The notes under the pieces are model-generated. The model made no database searches. It was given only the letters and a program-made list of their open reading frames with translations, and was not told the DNA's origin. Both the position numbers and the translations under genes were made by a program. A stretch of 64,000 bases of DNA, from positions 18,076 through 82,075 of the forward strand of contig JADGAT010000009.1 in NCBI GenBank assembly GCA_015231885.1, written 5' to 3'. This document shows, piece after piece, positions 38,809-47,513 of the stretch (positions within the stretch are counted from its first letter, which is position 1; each line of letters starts with the position of its first letter). Source of the DNA: SAR324 cluster bacterium. GTDB taxonomy: Bacteria > SAR324 > NAC60-12.

Positions 38809-40782
38809 TCACTTCTTCTGAAATGCCATCGCCCCCAATGGAGGCAAATCCAGGAGTAATCGGTGAGGACGTCCTTGACTTTCAGAGGGCTCTGACCACA
38901 CTTCCTGTTGCTGATTATAGCCTGCCCCTCCATATAAAACTTCGTCGCTGTCAAAACATTTGCGATACATCCCTTCATCCGGCACTCCAATCGAATAGGA
39001 ATCTCTTGGCACCGGGGTGAAGTTGAAGATAAAAAGAAGCGGTGCTTCCAGATGGGAGGGGTAACTTTTCCGCAGAAAAGCATAAACACTGCGTTCGGCA
39101 TCCTGATCGTGGACCCATTCAAAGCCTTCAGCTGTAAAATCGCTGGAATACAGGCCGGGATGGCTGGAATACAGCCCGTTGACAGCCTCACTGAATTGCA
39201 GGAGCTGCTGATGCTCGATTTGATCCAGCAGATGCCAGTCTAACTCTTTTGAGGCATTCCATTCATTCCATTGACCAAATTCGCTTCCCATGAATATGAT
39301 TTTTTTGCCGGGAAAAGCCATTTTGAAAGTCAGATATGCCCTGAAATTAGCACGCTGCTGCCATTCATCTCCTGGCATTTTGTTCACTAGTGACTTTTTT
39401 CCATAGACCACCTCATCATGAGAAATGGGCAGGACAAAGTTCTCGGCAAAAGCATAAGAGAAGGTATGAGACAATAAAAAATGTTCATTCTTCCGCTCAA
39501 TAGGATCCTTTTCAATGTAGCGTAACGAATCATTCATCCAGCCCATATTCCATTTCATGGAAAATCCCAATCCTCCCAGGCAGGAAGGATGGCTCACCCC
39601 GGGCCAGACCGTGGATTCTTCAGCAACGGTGATGACCCCCGGATAATATTGGGCAATGCTATCATTCAGCTCTTTCATGTAGGAAATGGCATGCAGATTG
39701 ATGTTATCACCATGATAATTGGGCAGCCATTGGTCATGAGCTCTGCTGTAATCGAGATAGAGCATGGATGCTACAGCATCCATCCGAATGCCATCAATAT
39801 GGTAGTAATCCAACCAGAATAAGGCATTGGCAATCAGAAAATTCCGAACCTCCTCCCGTTCGTAGTTGAAGACTTTAGTCCCCCATTCTTTATGCTCTCC
39901 CATGCGGGGGTCCTCGTATTCATAAAGGGCGGTTCCATCAAAGAAACTCAATCCTGGAGCATCCATTGAAAAATGGCTGGGGACCATATCCATGAGCACC
40001 CCAATTCCAGCACAATGGCATTGATCCACGAAGTACATGAAATCTTTTGGGGAGCCAAATCGTGATGTGGCTGCATAATACCCGATCACTTGATAACCCC
40101 AGGATTCATCTAGAGGGTGCTCGGCAATTCCCATCAACTCAATGTGGGAATAGCCCATTCGTTTGACATAAGGAATCAGCAAATTGGCGAGTTCCCGGTA
40201 AGATAAAAACCAGTTATTTTCCTGATCACGTTTCCAGGATCCTGGATGAACTTCATAAATAAGGACAGGCTCGGTATTGAGGTTGCTGTTTTCTCTTGTG
40301 TGAATCCATTTCTGATCCTGCCATGAGTAATTTTCGATATCAGCAACCATGGAACAATTGCCCGGACGTACTTCTGCAGCAAACCCGTAAGGATCTGATT
40401 TCATCAACAGTTCTCCATCGTTTGTCTGTACCTCATACTTGTAGATGGAGCCAGGCCCCACATCAGGAATGAAGATTTCCCAAATGCCCGAATCCTCATG
40501 GAGCTTCATAACATGTTGACGACCATCCCACTGGTTGAAGTCTCCCACTGTGCTGACTTGTTTGGCATTGGGAGCCCAAACCGAAAAAAAAGTTCCATCC
40601 GTTCCGCTCCCCTGGTTCCAGTGGGCACCCATTTTATGATAAATTCGATAATGGACTCCCTCCCCAAATAAAGCATAGTCCAGAGCCGTGAACAAAGATG
40701 ACGGCTCCTCCGCTTCCTCAGTTCGGTGTAAAGATAGTTGTTTTTCTGTGTCTTCACCTGAATATAGTTTAGCTTTTGCCAC
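38809..40782 (-). CDS. glgB: 1,4-alpha-glucan branching enzyme
   Basis: A 657-residue GH13 enzyme that forms alpha-1,6 branches in glycogen. An N-terminal CBM48 domain (FFSVWAPNAKQVSTVGDFN near 70) precedes the barrel. The catalytic residues lie in IDGIRMDAVASMLYLDYSR near 332, VITVAEESTVWPGV near 385 and ISHDEVVYGKKS near 455; the all-beta C-terminal domain ends GAMAFQKK. The start appears to be GTG at 40782 and lacks a Shine-Dalgarno; a family-1 repeat ends only 18 bp upstream, so native leader sequence may have been displaced. No glgA or glgC is in the window; pgm at 31 kb feeds the same pathway. Confidence 0.95.
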   Translation of the reverse strand: MAKAKLYSGEDTEKQLSLHRTEEAEEPSSLFTALDYALFGEGVHYRIYHKMGAHWNQGSGTDGTFFSVWAPNAKQVSTVGDFNQWDGRQHVMKLHEDSGIWEIFIPDVGPGSIYKYEVQTNDGELLMKSDPYGFAAEVRPGNCSMVADIENYSWQDQKWIHTRENSNLNTEPVLIYEVHPGSWKRDQENNWFLSYRELANLLIPYVKRMGYSHIELMGIAEHPLDESWGYQVIGYYAATSRFGSPKDFMYFVDQCHCAGIGVLMDMVPSHFSMDAPGLSFFDGTALYEYEDPRMGEHKEWGTKVFNYEREEVRNFLIANALFWLDYYHIDGIRMDAVASMLYLDYSRAHDQWLPNYHGDNINLHAISYMKELNDSIAQYYPGVITVAEESTVWPGVSHPSCLGGLGFSMKWNMGWMNDSLRYIEKDPIERKNEHFLLSHTFSYAFAENFVLPISHDEVVYGKKSLVNKMPGDEWQQRANFRAYLTFKMAFPGKKIIFMGSEFGQWNEWNASKELDWHLLDQIEHQQLLQFSEAVNGLYSSHPGLYSSDFTAEGFEWVHDQDAERSVYAFLRKSYPSHLEAPLLFIFNFTPVPRDSYSIGVPDEGMYRKCFDSDEVLYGGAGYNQQQEVWSEPSESQGRPHRLLLDLPPLGAMAFQKK

Positions 40783-40800
40783 AATGATGCAATTGAATAT

Positions 40801-40962
40801 TTAGGAATGCTCAAGCAATAAATTATAAATCTACTTGTCTTTTCAACGATCTTCTGCGTTGCTTTACCGGTTACATAGCAAGCTATTCACCCGATAAAAA
40901 GCCTTGAACCTCGATGAAAATCCTGCGTAACTTTCACATGTTATTATTTTCGTCTTCCTTAA
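40801..40962 (-). repeat. Short inverted-repeat element, family 1, copy 5 (full length)
   Basis: A 162-bp copy, inverted relative to copies 2-4: starts TTAGGAATGC and ends GTCTTCCTTAA. It lies directly upstream of glgB. In this copy a local change has produced TATAAT (minus strand, 40822-40827), about 40 bp upstream of the glgB start, which could serve as a -10 box although no well-spaced -35 is evident. Confidence 0.9.
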
Positions 40963-41006
40963 GATAATCCGATTTATTAATAAAGAGAAAGGACAGCACT
41001 CGGTTT

Positions 41007-41354
41007 TTATCCTTTGTGCTGAAAAGAGGCAAGCGCATCTGCTTGAGTATCATAAATCTTCACCAATTCATCCAGGCCGATTCGTTGGGCTGCCAGTGTT
41101 ACGGCTGCATTTGGCTGGCACAGAACGAATTTGATATTTTCCTCTTTGAGTTCTTTGCGAAGCAGTATAATAACCGCCAACCCTGTAGAATCCATGATAT
41201 CAACTTCTTTCAAATCAATGAGGAGTCCCTGAAATGTTTCTTCCTTGATCAAACGGGTCAAATAAGAACGCAGTTTTCCTGTGAACTGCATGTTGAGGCT
41301 GCCCTGAATAGATACCGTACAGATTTTATCTGCAATATCGTATGAAATCAGCAC
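41007..41354 (-). CDS. STAS-domain protein (SpoIIAA/RsbV-like)
   Basis: A 115-residue anti-sigma factor antagonist. LLIDLKEVDIMDSTGLAVII contains the DSTG phospho-acceptor motif in its classical form, the most canonical of the three STAS proteins here. It begins with GTG directly after the tldE stop (TGAGTG), with GGAGG inside the end of tldE, so it is translationally coupled to the tldD-tldE operon. Why a partner-switch protein should follow TldDE is unclear. Substrate of an unknown kinase; the PP2C protein at 4.3 kb is a possible phosphatase. Confidence 0.88.
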   Translation of the reverse strand: MLISYDIADKICTVSIQGSLNMQFTGKLRSYLTRLIKEETFQGLLIDLKEVDIMDSTGLAVIILLRKELKEENIKFVLCQPNAAVTLAAQRIGLDELVKIYDTQADALASFQHKG

Positions 41355-42728
41355 TCATCCTCCAGTCACGCTAATACCATCAATCAAAATGTAGGGGGCT
41401 TGGGTTCCACCAATGGTTGTGTGCAGGGCAGCACCAATGGTTTGTATGTGCTTCAACGCCTCAAAGACGTTGCCGGACACCATTGTTTCATCCACCGCAT
41501 GGTTTCGTTCTCCATTCTCCAGCCACCATGAATTCTTGGCTACTCCGGAAAACTGCCCTGAAATGGGGTCTGCATTACCACTGAAGCGTTTTAATACCAA
41601 GCCGGTACCCAGTTGCTGGCAAAGGGCCCAATCCGAAATTTCCTGTTCTTTTGCATTTTCAATGATCAAATTGGAAAATCCTATTTGCGGCAAAGAGTTC
41701 GCATCACCAGCGGCATTTCCAGTGGGCTTCGTTCCTGATTGATGGGCACTGAAACAGTTATGTGCTACAAAATTCAACCGCCCGTCTTTGATTATTTCAT
41801 GATTTGCTGTAGAAATTCCCTCCCGGTCGAAGGGGTTCCATCCTTCCGGACGGCTTTTGTCCAAAGGGTTTTCACGGACACTTAACCATCTTGAAGTCAC
41901 CTGCTCACCCATCAGATTTTTCCAGGAGCTGATTCCATCCAAATGGTTTTTCCCATTGGCATTGAATCCAATTGCTTGTCCGAGGATATCGATCACCGCC
42001 ACTGGATGCAGAAGAACCGCTCCATTATATGCTTTTGCAGGACGAGGAGACAGCGAACCTGATAACGATTGACGAAAACGCTCCATTGTTTCAATGATTT
42101 TTCTCTCCAGACTGGCTTTATCCCAAACGCACCCTCCGTCATAATCAAAACTGGTGACTTCGGTTGCTGTTTTCCCCATCCCCATGGCATACCAGGAACA
42201 GTTGGTTGCTGATGCCCGCTGGGACAACCCATGGGAGTTGCTCAAAGTCCAGAATTGCTGGACACAAGAAATCTCGGCACGATCCAAAGCAATGTTTTTT
42301 ACTTTGAATACTTCATCGACCACCAATTGCAAATAATGGTATAAGTCTGCCGGTGAGATAGCCTGTAATTCTGGATCAAAGTTTTCATAATATCCCGTAT
42401 TTTTTATTTTTTCGGCAATCTGATGATGATCACTGGGTACTGAAAGAGAGGCCAGTTGCCTGGTTTCAGCAGCAACATCCCGAAGCACCGAGGAATCACT
42501 GGAATTGGTAGTCATGAAGCCCAGTTTCCCGTCAACAATCGCACGAATTCCATAAATGGATGTGGTGTTGCTTTTGCTTACAGAAAAATCATTTCCCTCA
42601 TAAACCACAGTCGATTCAATGAAATGTTGAGCAAAAATGTCACTTTGCACTCCGGCGGCACGGGCTCCATCGAGCATGATCTCACTATTTTTTAATAGTG
42701 TGTCAATGGTCTCTTTCGGTGTTTTCAT
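41355..42728 (-). CDS. tldE: TldE/PmbA family protein, non-catalytic partner of TldD
   Basis: About 457 residues. The TldD/PmbA fold is evident, and the HExxxH zinc motif of TldD is absent, as expected of TldE. TldD and TldE form a heterodimeric metalloprotease that unfolds and trims peptides (microcin B17 maturation, CcdA turnover in E. coli). I place the start at 42728 because the ATG overlaps the tldD stop (ATGA) and AGGAGG lies just upstream; a longer in-frame extension to 42830 lies within tldD and is unlikely. Translationally coupled at both ends, to tldD before and a STAS gene after. Confidence 0.92.
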   Translation of the reverse strand: MKTPKETIDTLLKNSEIMLDGARAAGVQSDIFAQHFIESTVVYEGNDFSVSKSNTTSIYGIRAIVDGKLGFMTTNSSDSSVLRDVAAETRQLASLSVPSDHHQIAEKIKNTGYYENFDPELQAISPADLYHYLQLVVDEVFKVKNIALDRAEISCVQQFWTLSNSHGLSQRASATNCSWYAMGMGKTATEVTSFDYDGGCVWDKASLERKIIETMERFRQSLSGSLSPRPAKAYNGAVLLHPVAVIDILGQAIGFNANGKNHLDGISSWKNLMGEQVTSRWLSVRENPLDKSRPEGWNPFDREGISTANHEIIKDGRLNFVAHNCFSAHQSGTKPTGNAAGDANSLPQIGFSNLIIENAKEQEISDWALCQQLGTGLVLKRFSGNADPISGQFSGVAKNSWWLENGERNHAVDETMVSGNVFEALKHIQTIGAALHTTIGGTQAPYILIDGISVTGG

Positions 42729-44128
42729 TGCTGAGATCCTCCTACCAAAAGTTGACAACGGATATAAGGTCCTCCCGCATCGACTTTTGCAGGCTGCCCT
42801 TTCCCGCAATAACCGGCCCCCAAATCCCATTTAAAATCCTGGCTGACGGCATCCACGGATCGCAACACGTCAAAGGCTTTTCCAGAGACAGTCAATTCCT
42901 GAACATAGTCACCGAGCTCCCCATTGTGAATTTGCCGAACTTTCGAGGCTCCAAACATGAATTCTCCCGTTGCATCAGCCTGACCGCTTCCAGGGCCATC
43001 AATGTAATAACCGTTTTCAATACCGCCAATCATGTCCTCCAGTTGATCATCACCAGGTTCAATGTAGGTATTACGCATACGAATGAGCGGTTCGTCGCTA
43101 AAGACCCATGCTCTGGCATTGCCGGTAGGCTCCACTCCATATTCAGCAGCCGATTCACGATTGTGAAGATAACTCACCAGTTTTCCTTCTTGTATAATTG
43201 TTGTTTTTTGACACAGCACACCTTCATCATCAACAGGCAGCTCACCACCAGCACCATCAGTATACTCACTGTGGCCGCTGTCACACAAGGTGACCATAGA
43301 AGAAGCCACCATGTCATTCATTGTTTTTGCTGCAACGGATCCGGATTTGACAAAATCAGCTTCTACGGTATGGCCAATGGCTTCATGACTCAACAATCCT
43401 ACCATGGCAGGGGATAAAATAACCGTCTTTTTGCCACCTTCTCCTTCAGGTGCCTTGAGCATGGCAACCGCTTCTTCCGCAGCACCTGAAATGAAGGATT
43501 CTATTGATTTATTTCGGAACAAACAATCCCAGTTGCCCGTCGCACCGACCGTTTCCATGCCCTTGGAATGTTTGCTGCCATCAGCACCAAAAGCAATGAG
43601 TCGAAATTCAGGGCGTGATAGCTTGATGTGACAATCGGCACCATCGGAAGTCATGATAATTTTGTCTTCAAATACTTCGGAATAACGACAAATAGCCGCC
43701 TCAATGTTATTTGCTTCTTTACTGAGTTGTTCTTCGGCATTTCTCACAAAACCGAATTTTTCCTCTAGCGGCATTAGAAACAATTCGTCATAACCCTGTA
43801 CAAAAAAATCGCCTTTTGCTAATTGAGAGGTGGCTGCCAGATGGATTTTTTGTCTTTTGCGGACGCTCAAGGCCTGCGCCAGTTGTTCCGCATCACGAAG
43901 TGCTTTCTCCAAACCATCCTTCGATAAATCAGACGTGGAAGCAAACCCCCAGGAACCGCTTGCCAGTACACGAATTCCAACGCCTTCATAATGCTTGGAG
44001 TTCATCTCATCCACTTCTCCTTTACGCACTCCCAATGAACGGCTTCTGCGATTGTGATAACGAATTTCCGTCCAATGTCCAGCACCAGACAATAACTGTT
44101 GAAGCCTTGTTCGGATTGAAGTAGCCAT
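42725..44128 (-). CDS. tldD: Metalloprotease TldD
   Basis: A 467-residue catalytic subunit of the TldDE protease. The zinc-binding motif reads SHEAIGHTVEADF near residue 245 (HExxxH), followed by the conserved SGGxVA-like loop and a DGAGGELPVDDEG segment. It hydrolyses unfolded peptides inside the heterodimer. GGAGG precedes the ATG. No bacteriocin precursor gene is visible nearby, which fits the general proteolytic role. First gene of a three-gene unit, tldD-tldE-STAS. Confidence 0.95.
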   Translation of the reverse strand: MATSIRTRLQQLLSGAGHWTEIRYHNRRSRSLGVRKGEVDEMNSKHYEGVGIRVLASGSWGFASTSDLSKDGLEKALRDAEQLAQALSVRKRQKIHLAATSQLAKGDFFVQGYDELFLMPLEEKFGFVRNAEEQLSKEANNIEAAICRYSEVFEDKIIMTSDGADCHIKLSRPEFRLIAFGADGSKHSKGMETVGATGNWDCLFRNKSIESFISGAAEEAVAMLKAPEGEGGKKTVILSPAMVGLLSHEAIGHTVEADFVKSGSVAAKTMNDMVASSMVTLCDSGHSEYTDGAGGELPVDDEGVLCQKTTIIQEGKLVSYLHNRESAAEYGVEPTGNARAWVFSDEPLIRMRNTYIEPGDDQLEDMIGGIENGYYIDGPGSGQADATGEFMFGASKVRQIHNGELGDYVQELTVSGKAFDVLRSVDAVSQDFKWDLGAGYCGKGQPAKVDAGGPYIRCQLLVGGSQQ

Positions 44129-44273
44129 ACAACCTCCTCTGTGATATGAAGATTAACTTTTGTGTGAACAGTATATACTTGTTTTATGCTGACAGGACAA
44201 GCGCTTAAATATAACATGTCATTGCGTGTATAAACAAGAAAGACGCTCAGGTCATTTTAAAAGAAGAGGATTG

Positions 44274-46460
44274 CTACAAAATTTTTATTACACATTTCAA
44301 GGCACGCAGTTGAGATAAAATTTTGTGGAAATTTTTTAAAGGAAGGGGCTCCAAGCGAATAAAAACATAAGCATCTTTTTCCATGCGTCCGCTCTCGATA
44401 TCCATAATATTGCCCCCCATGCTTTTGATAACTTTTGTGATTTGAAAAATCACCCCCTTGTCCTCCAGGGTAATCAGCCGGATATGATGTCCTGTTTGGT
44501 CTTCGTGATCAATAACATTCCAGCCAACCGAAATAGGCTGTTTTTCTTCTTCTTTGATATGGCTGCAATTGTGTCGGTGAATGACCAGATCTTCCATATC
44601 TGTAGGAAAACCAACCACTTTATCACCTGGTAAGGGAGCACAGCATTCAGCAAAACGTAGAAAAGGATCTTTGATGTCTTCAATGATAAACTCCGGGGGT
44701 GTCGATTTAAAGAGAGGGTCCAGGAAGCGGACTTGCCAATCCCGACGATCCAACTTTGCTTTGCTGACCAATTGGTGTTTTTTTAAGAAACGTCTTACAT
44801 GAATTTGCTTGGATCCTAATCTTTCCTGAAATTGCTGCAAGCTGATTTTTTCATGTTTTAAAGCATCCTGGAATTCATCAGAAGGGACAAGTGTCTCAAC
44901 ATTTTCTCCCAGCTTGATCATTTCCTTTTGAAAAAAATCTTTTCCTACCTGGCGAGTCCTCAGTTTATTTTGAACACTGATAGCACGTTGAATGGCAACT
45001 TTGCTTTTTGCGGTTGCCACATATGTCAGCCAGTCACGGTTCGGTTTTACACTGGAATCCGTTAGAATTTGGATTCTTTCTCCATCAGCAAGCAGGCATT
45101 CCCGTGGAACACGTTTGCTTTGGATCGTGTTGGTACTATTATCCGATGAGGTACTCACCAGGGCCCCAGCGCATGTATTTCCAAGATCGGAATGGATGTG
45201 ATATGCAAAGTCCAGAATAGAAGCACCCTGAGGGAAAAAATAAATATCGCCTTTGGGTGTGAATACCTGAAACTGATCGGTTGTCGAGTAGCGCAGGACT
45301 TCATCCATGCGGGGTTCTTTTTCTCCAATGATATTGTCGATTTGCTCGAAGTAGACGCGATAATATTCTGCGAGTTCAGTGGATGTCCCTTTCCAGTGTG
45401 CCATGATACCATGCCAGTTCAATGAATGCATCTGCCTGGTTGCAATTTCAATGAAAGTCACTTCTCCTTGCACAATAATTTCTGTTTGCAATCCCTGATA
45501 ACCATCCCAACGAGGGTTGCTGATGAAATCTTTTATTTTTAAAGGAATTGCACTAAAATTGGTATGCAGGACACCCAAAACATAATAAGTGTCCAAAGGG
45601 TATTCCACCAGAATTCGAAATCCTTCCAAAACGTGATCCACTTCTTTTTTTAAAACATAGGATTCTGGATGTGTGAAAATGGGATCAACATCATTGTAAG
45701 GCAGCTTGGAGCGGGACAGGGTATTGTGGAGAAGCTCACTCATGCTCTGGATGGCAAATTGTCTTTCTTTTTTCAGCGTCTTTAATTTCTGAGTGGTCCG
45801 GTTGTATCGTTTGGGGTAGAGGTAACGAAAGCAGAGATCGGATAGTTCCATACTGATTTTTTCCAACCCAAGACGTTTTGAGAGGGGAACATAAATATCC
45901 AGGGTTTCCTGGCTGATCCTTCTCTGCTTGTGACGCGGCATCGGCTCCATGTCACGCATATTGTCCAGTCGGTCAAAGAGTTTGATAAAAAGAATGCGGA
46001 CATCTTTAACCATAGTGACCAGAATTTTACGGTAAGTCGCTTCTTGGTTGGCTTTTTGTTTGCCGTGTGTGGTTTCTGGGGAGACAATTTTGGTGAGTCC
46101 ATCCACCATATCGGCATACCATTCTCCATAGCGAGTGCTGATAACGCTTTTCGTCAGTTCCGTATCCTCAATGGTATCATGCAGCAACGCCACAATCACT
46201 GTAGGAGAATCCAGGCTTGCCTCACAAATAGACCAGGCCACCCGCAACGGATGGATAATTACAGGTTCTCCTGATTTTCGCAGCTGATTTCCATGATAGG
46301 ATTGAATATCCTCAAATGCATACTCCAATCGTTGCAGCTCACTTCCATTATCCTGGGATTGGACATAATCGCGAATGTCGTCATACAACTGTGCAATCAT
46401 TGCATCTGCTGCAGAAACAATTTCTTTCTCGTTTACCAATGCTCTCATATCACTAATCAT
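44274..46460 (-). CDS. RelA/SpoT homologue (RSH), hydrolase intact, synthetase apparently degenerate
   Basis: A 728-residue multidomain stringent-response protein. The HD (p)ppGpp hydrolase domain has its key residues: LRKSGEPVIIHPLRVA near 60, ALLHDTIEDTE near 92, and KLFDRLDNMRDM near 145. The synthetase region is recognisable from DTYYVLGVLHTNFSAIPLKI and DFISNPRWDGYQGLQTEI, but the substrate-binding G-R-x-K...YS...K segment is replaced by HPESYVLKKEVDH and the ExQIRT motif by EIATRQ. A TGS domain (about 410-475), the CC/helical region and a C-terminal ACT domain follow. It would therefore degrade (p)ppGpp; synthesis is doubtful. A second RSH or RelA elsewhere is expected. Confidence 0.88.
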   Translation of the reverse strand: MISDMRALVNEKEIVSAADAMIAQLYDDIRDYVQSQDNGSELQRLEYAFEDIQSYHGNQLRKSGEPVIIHPLRVAWSICEASLDSPTVIVALLHDTIEDTELTKSVISTRYGEWYADMVDGLTKIVSPETTHGKQKANQEATYRKILVTMVKDVRILFIKLFDRLDNMRDMEPMPRHKQRRISQETLDIYVPLSKRLGLEKISMELSDLCFRYLYPKRYNRTTQKLKTLKKERQFAIQSMSELLHNTLSRSKLPYNDVDPIFTHPESYVLKKEVDHVLEGFRILVEYPLDTYYVLGVLHTNFSAIPLKIKDFISNPRWDGYQGLQTEIIVQGEVTFIEIATRQMHSLNWHGIMAHWKGTSTELAEYYRVYFEQIDNIIGEKEPRMDEVLRYSTTDQFQVFTPKGDIYFFPQGASILDFAYHIHSDLGNTCAGALVSTSSDNSTNTIQSKRVPRECLLADGERIQILTDSSVKPNRDWLTYVATAKSKVAIQRAISVQNKLRTRQVGKDFFQKEMIKLGENVETLVPSDEFQDALKHEKISLQQFQERLGSKQIHVRRFLKKHQLVSKAKLDRRDWQVRFLDPLFKSTPPEFIIEDIKDPFLRFAECCAPLPGDKVVGFPTDMEDLVIHRHNCSHIKEEEKQPISVGWNVIDHEDQTGHHIRLITLEDKGVIFQITKVIKSMGGNIMDIESGRMEKDAYVFIRLEPLPLKNFHKILSQLRALKCVIKIL

Positions 46461-46660
46461 GGTTTGTCTCTAAATGGAGGAGGTTTCAATGATCCACATA
46501 TATCTTAATAAGCTTGAGCCCATTGTCAACGGTTTTTTAGCCAAAATGTTGGAATAACTTGAACATATTTTTCAAAAAACTTAAACATTGCATCTTTAAA
46601 ATTGAAGATACACTGAAAAAACAGCAAAAATATGAAAAGTGCCAACAGGGAGTGGCAGCA

Positions 46661-47467
46661 ATGAATTGGTTTCAAGCAATTGTATTGGGAATTGTGCAGG
46701 GTATGACGGAGTTTCTGCCCATCAGCAGCACAGCACATTTAAGAATCGTTCCCCATTTACTTGGATGGGAAGATCCGGGTGCTGCTTTTTCTGCAGTCAT
46801 TCAGCTCGGGACACTGGTTGCGGTATTGGTTTATTTTCGCAGTGAGATTATCCAACTGGTGCTGGGGGCTTGGAAGAGTCTGGTGAAGCGTAACTTATGG
46901 TTATCCGACGACTCGCGGCTGGCATGGGCCATTGTTGTGGGTTCTCTGCCCATTGTGTTATTAGGGCTGACCTTCAAAGGTTATATTGAGTCTGAGGCTC
47001 GCAGCCTGGCATTGATTGGCAGCAGTTTGATTGTACTAGCCGTTTTTCTGTATATCTCTGAAAGGATTTCTTCCAAAAGCCGTGAAATATCCAGCCTGTC
47101 TGTCAAGGATGTGTTTTTGATTGGAATCTGCCAGGCCTTTGCGTTGATTCCCGGATGTTCACGTTCGGGCTCAACTATCATGGGGGGGCTTTTTTTAGGG
47201 CTGAATCGTGAAAGTGCAGCCAGGTTCTCGTTTTTACTAGGATTGCCTGCTATTGGCGGCAGCGGCTTATTGGAACTGTTTTCTCTGTTGAAGGAGGGAT
47301 TGGGTCAGGAAGGCCTCCTCAATATAATGATTGGTATTGCTGTGGCATTTGTGAGCGGTTATCTGTCCATTGAACTACTGCTGCAGTTTTTAAAAAAGTA
47401 TGGCACACTTCCTTTTGTGATCTATCGTGTGGTTCTAGGAATTTTAATCCTTTCTTTTTGGGTATAG
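46661..47467 (+). CDS. uppP: Undecaprenyl-diphosphatase UppP (BacA)
   Basis: A 268-residue polytopic inner-membrane enzyme that dephosphorylates undecaprenyl pyrophosphate to recycle the lipid carrier for peptidoglycan and other glycans; its loss gives bacitracin sensitivity. The two active-site motifs are present: QGMTEFLPISSTAHL near residue 14 and PGCSRSGSTIMGG near 163. The ATG at 46661 has GGGAG upstream and gives the expected N-terminus; an in-frame upstream extension to 46559 is not supported. The Deg-like protease pair follows 46 bp downstream on the same strand. Confidence 0.95.
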   Translation: MNWFQAIVLGIVQGMTEFLPISSTAHLRIVPHLLGWEDPGAAFSAVIQLGTLVAVLVYFRSEIIQLVLGAWKSLVKRNLWLSDDSRLAWAIVVGSLPIVLLGLTFKGYIESEARSLALIGSSLIVLAVFLYISERISSKSREISSLSVKDVFLIGICQAFALIPGCSRSGSTIMGGLFLGLNRESAARFSFLLGLPAIGGSGLLELFSLLKEGLGQEGLLNIMIGIAVAFVSGYLSIELLLQFLKKYGTLPFVIYRVVLGILILSFWV

Positions 47468-47513
47468 TTCTGCATCTTCTTCAAAGTATGCCCTTTTTAG
47501 AAAAATAAAACTA

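Noticed and set aside
42698..43417. 239-codon frame antisense to tldD/tldE
   Set aside because: Shadow of two well-supported coupled genes; composition unlike a real protein.
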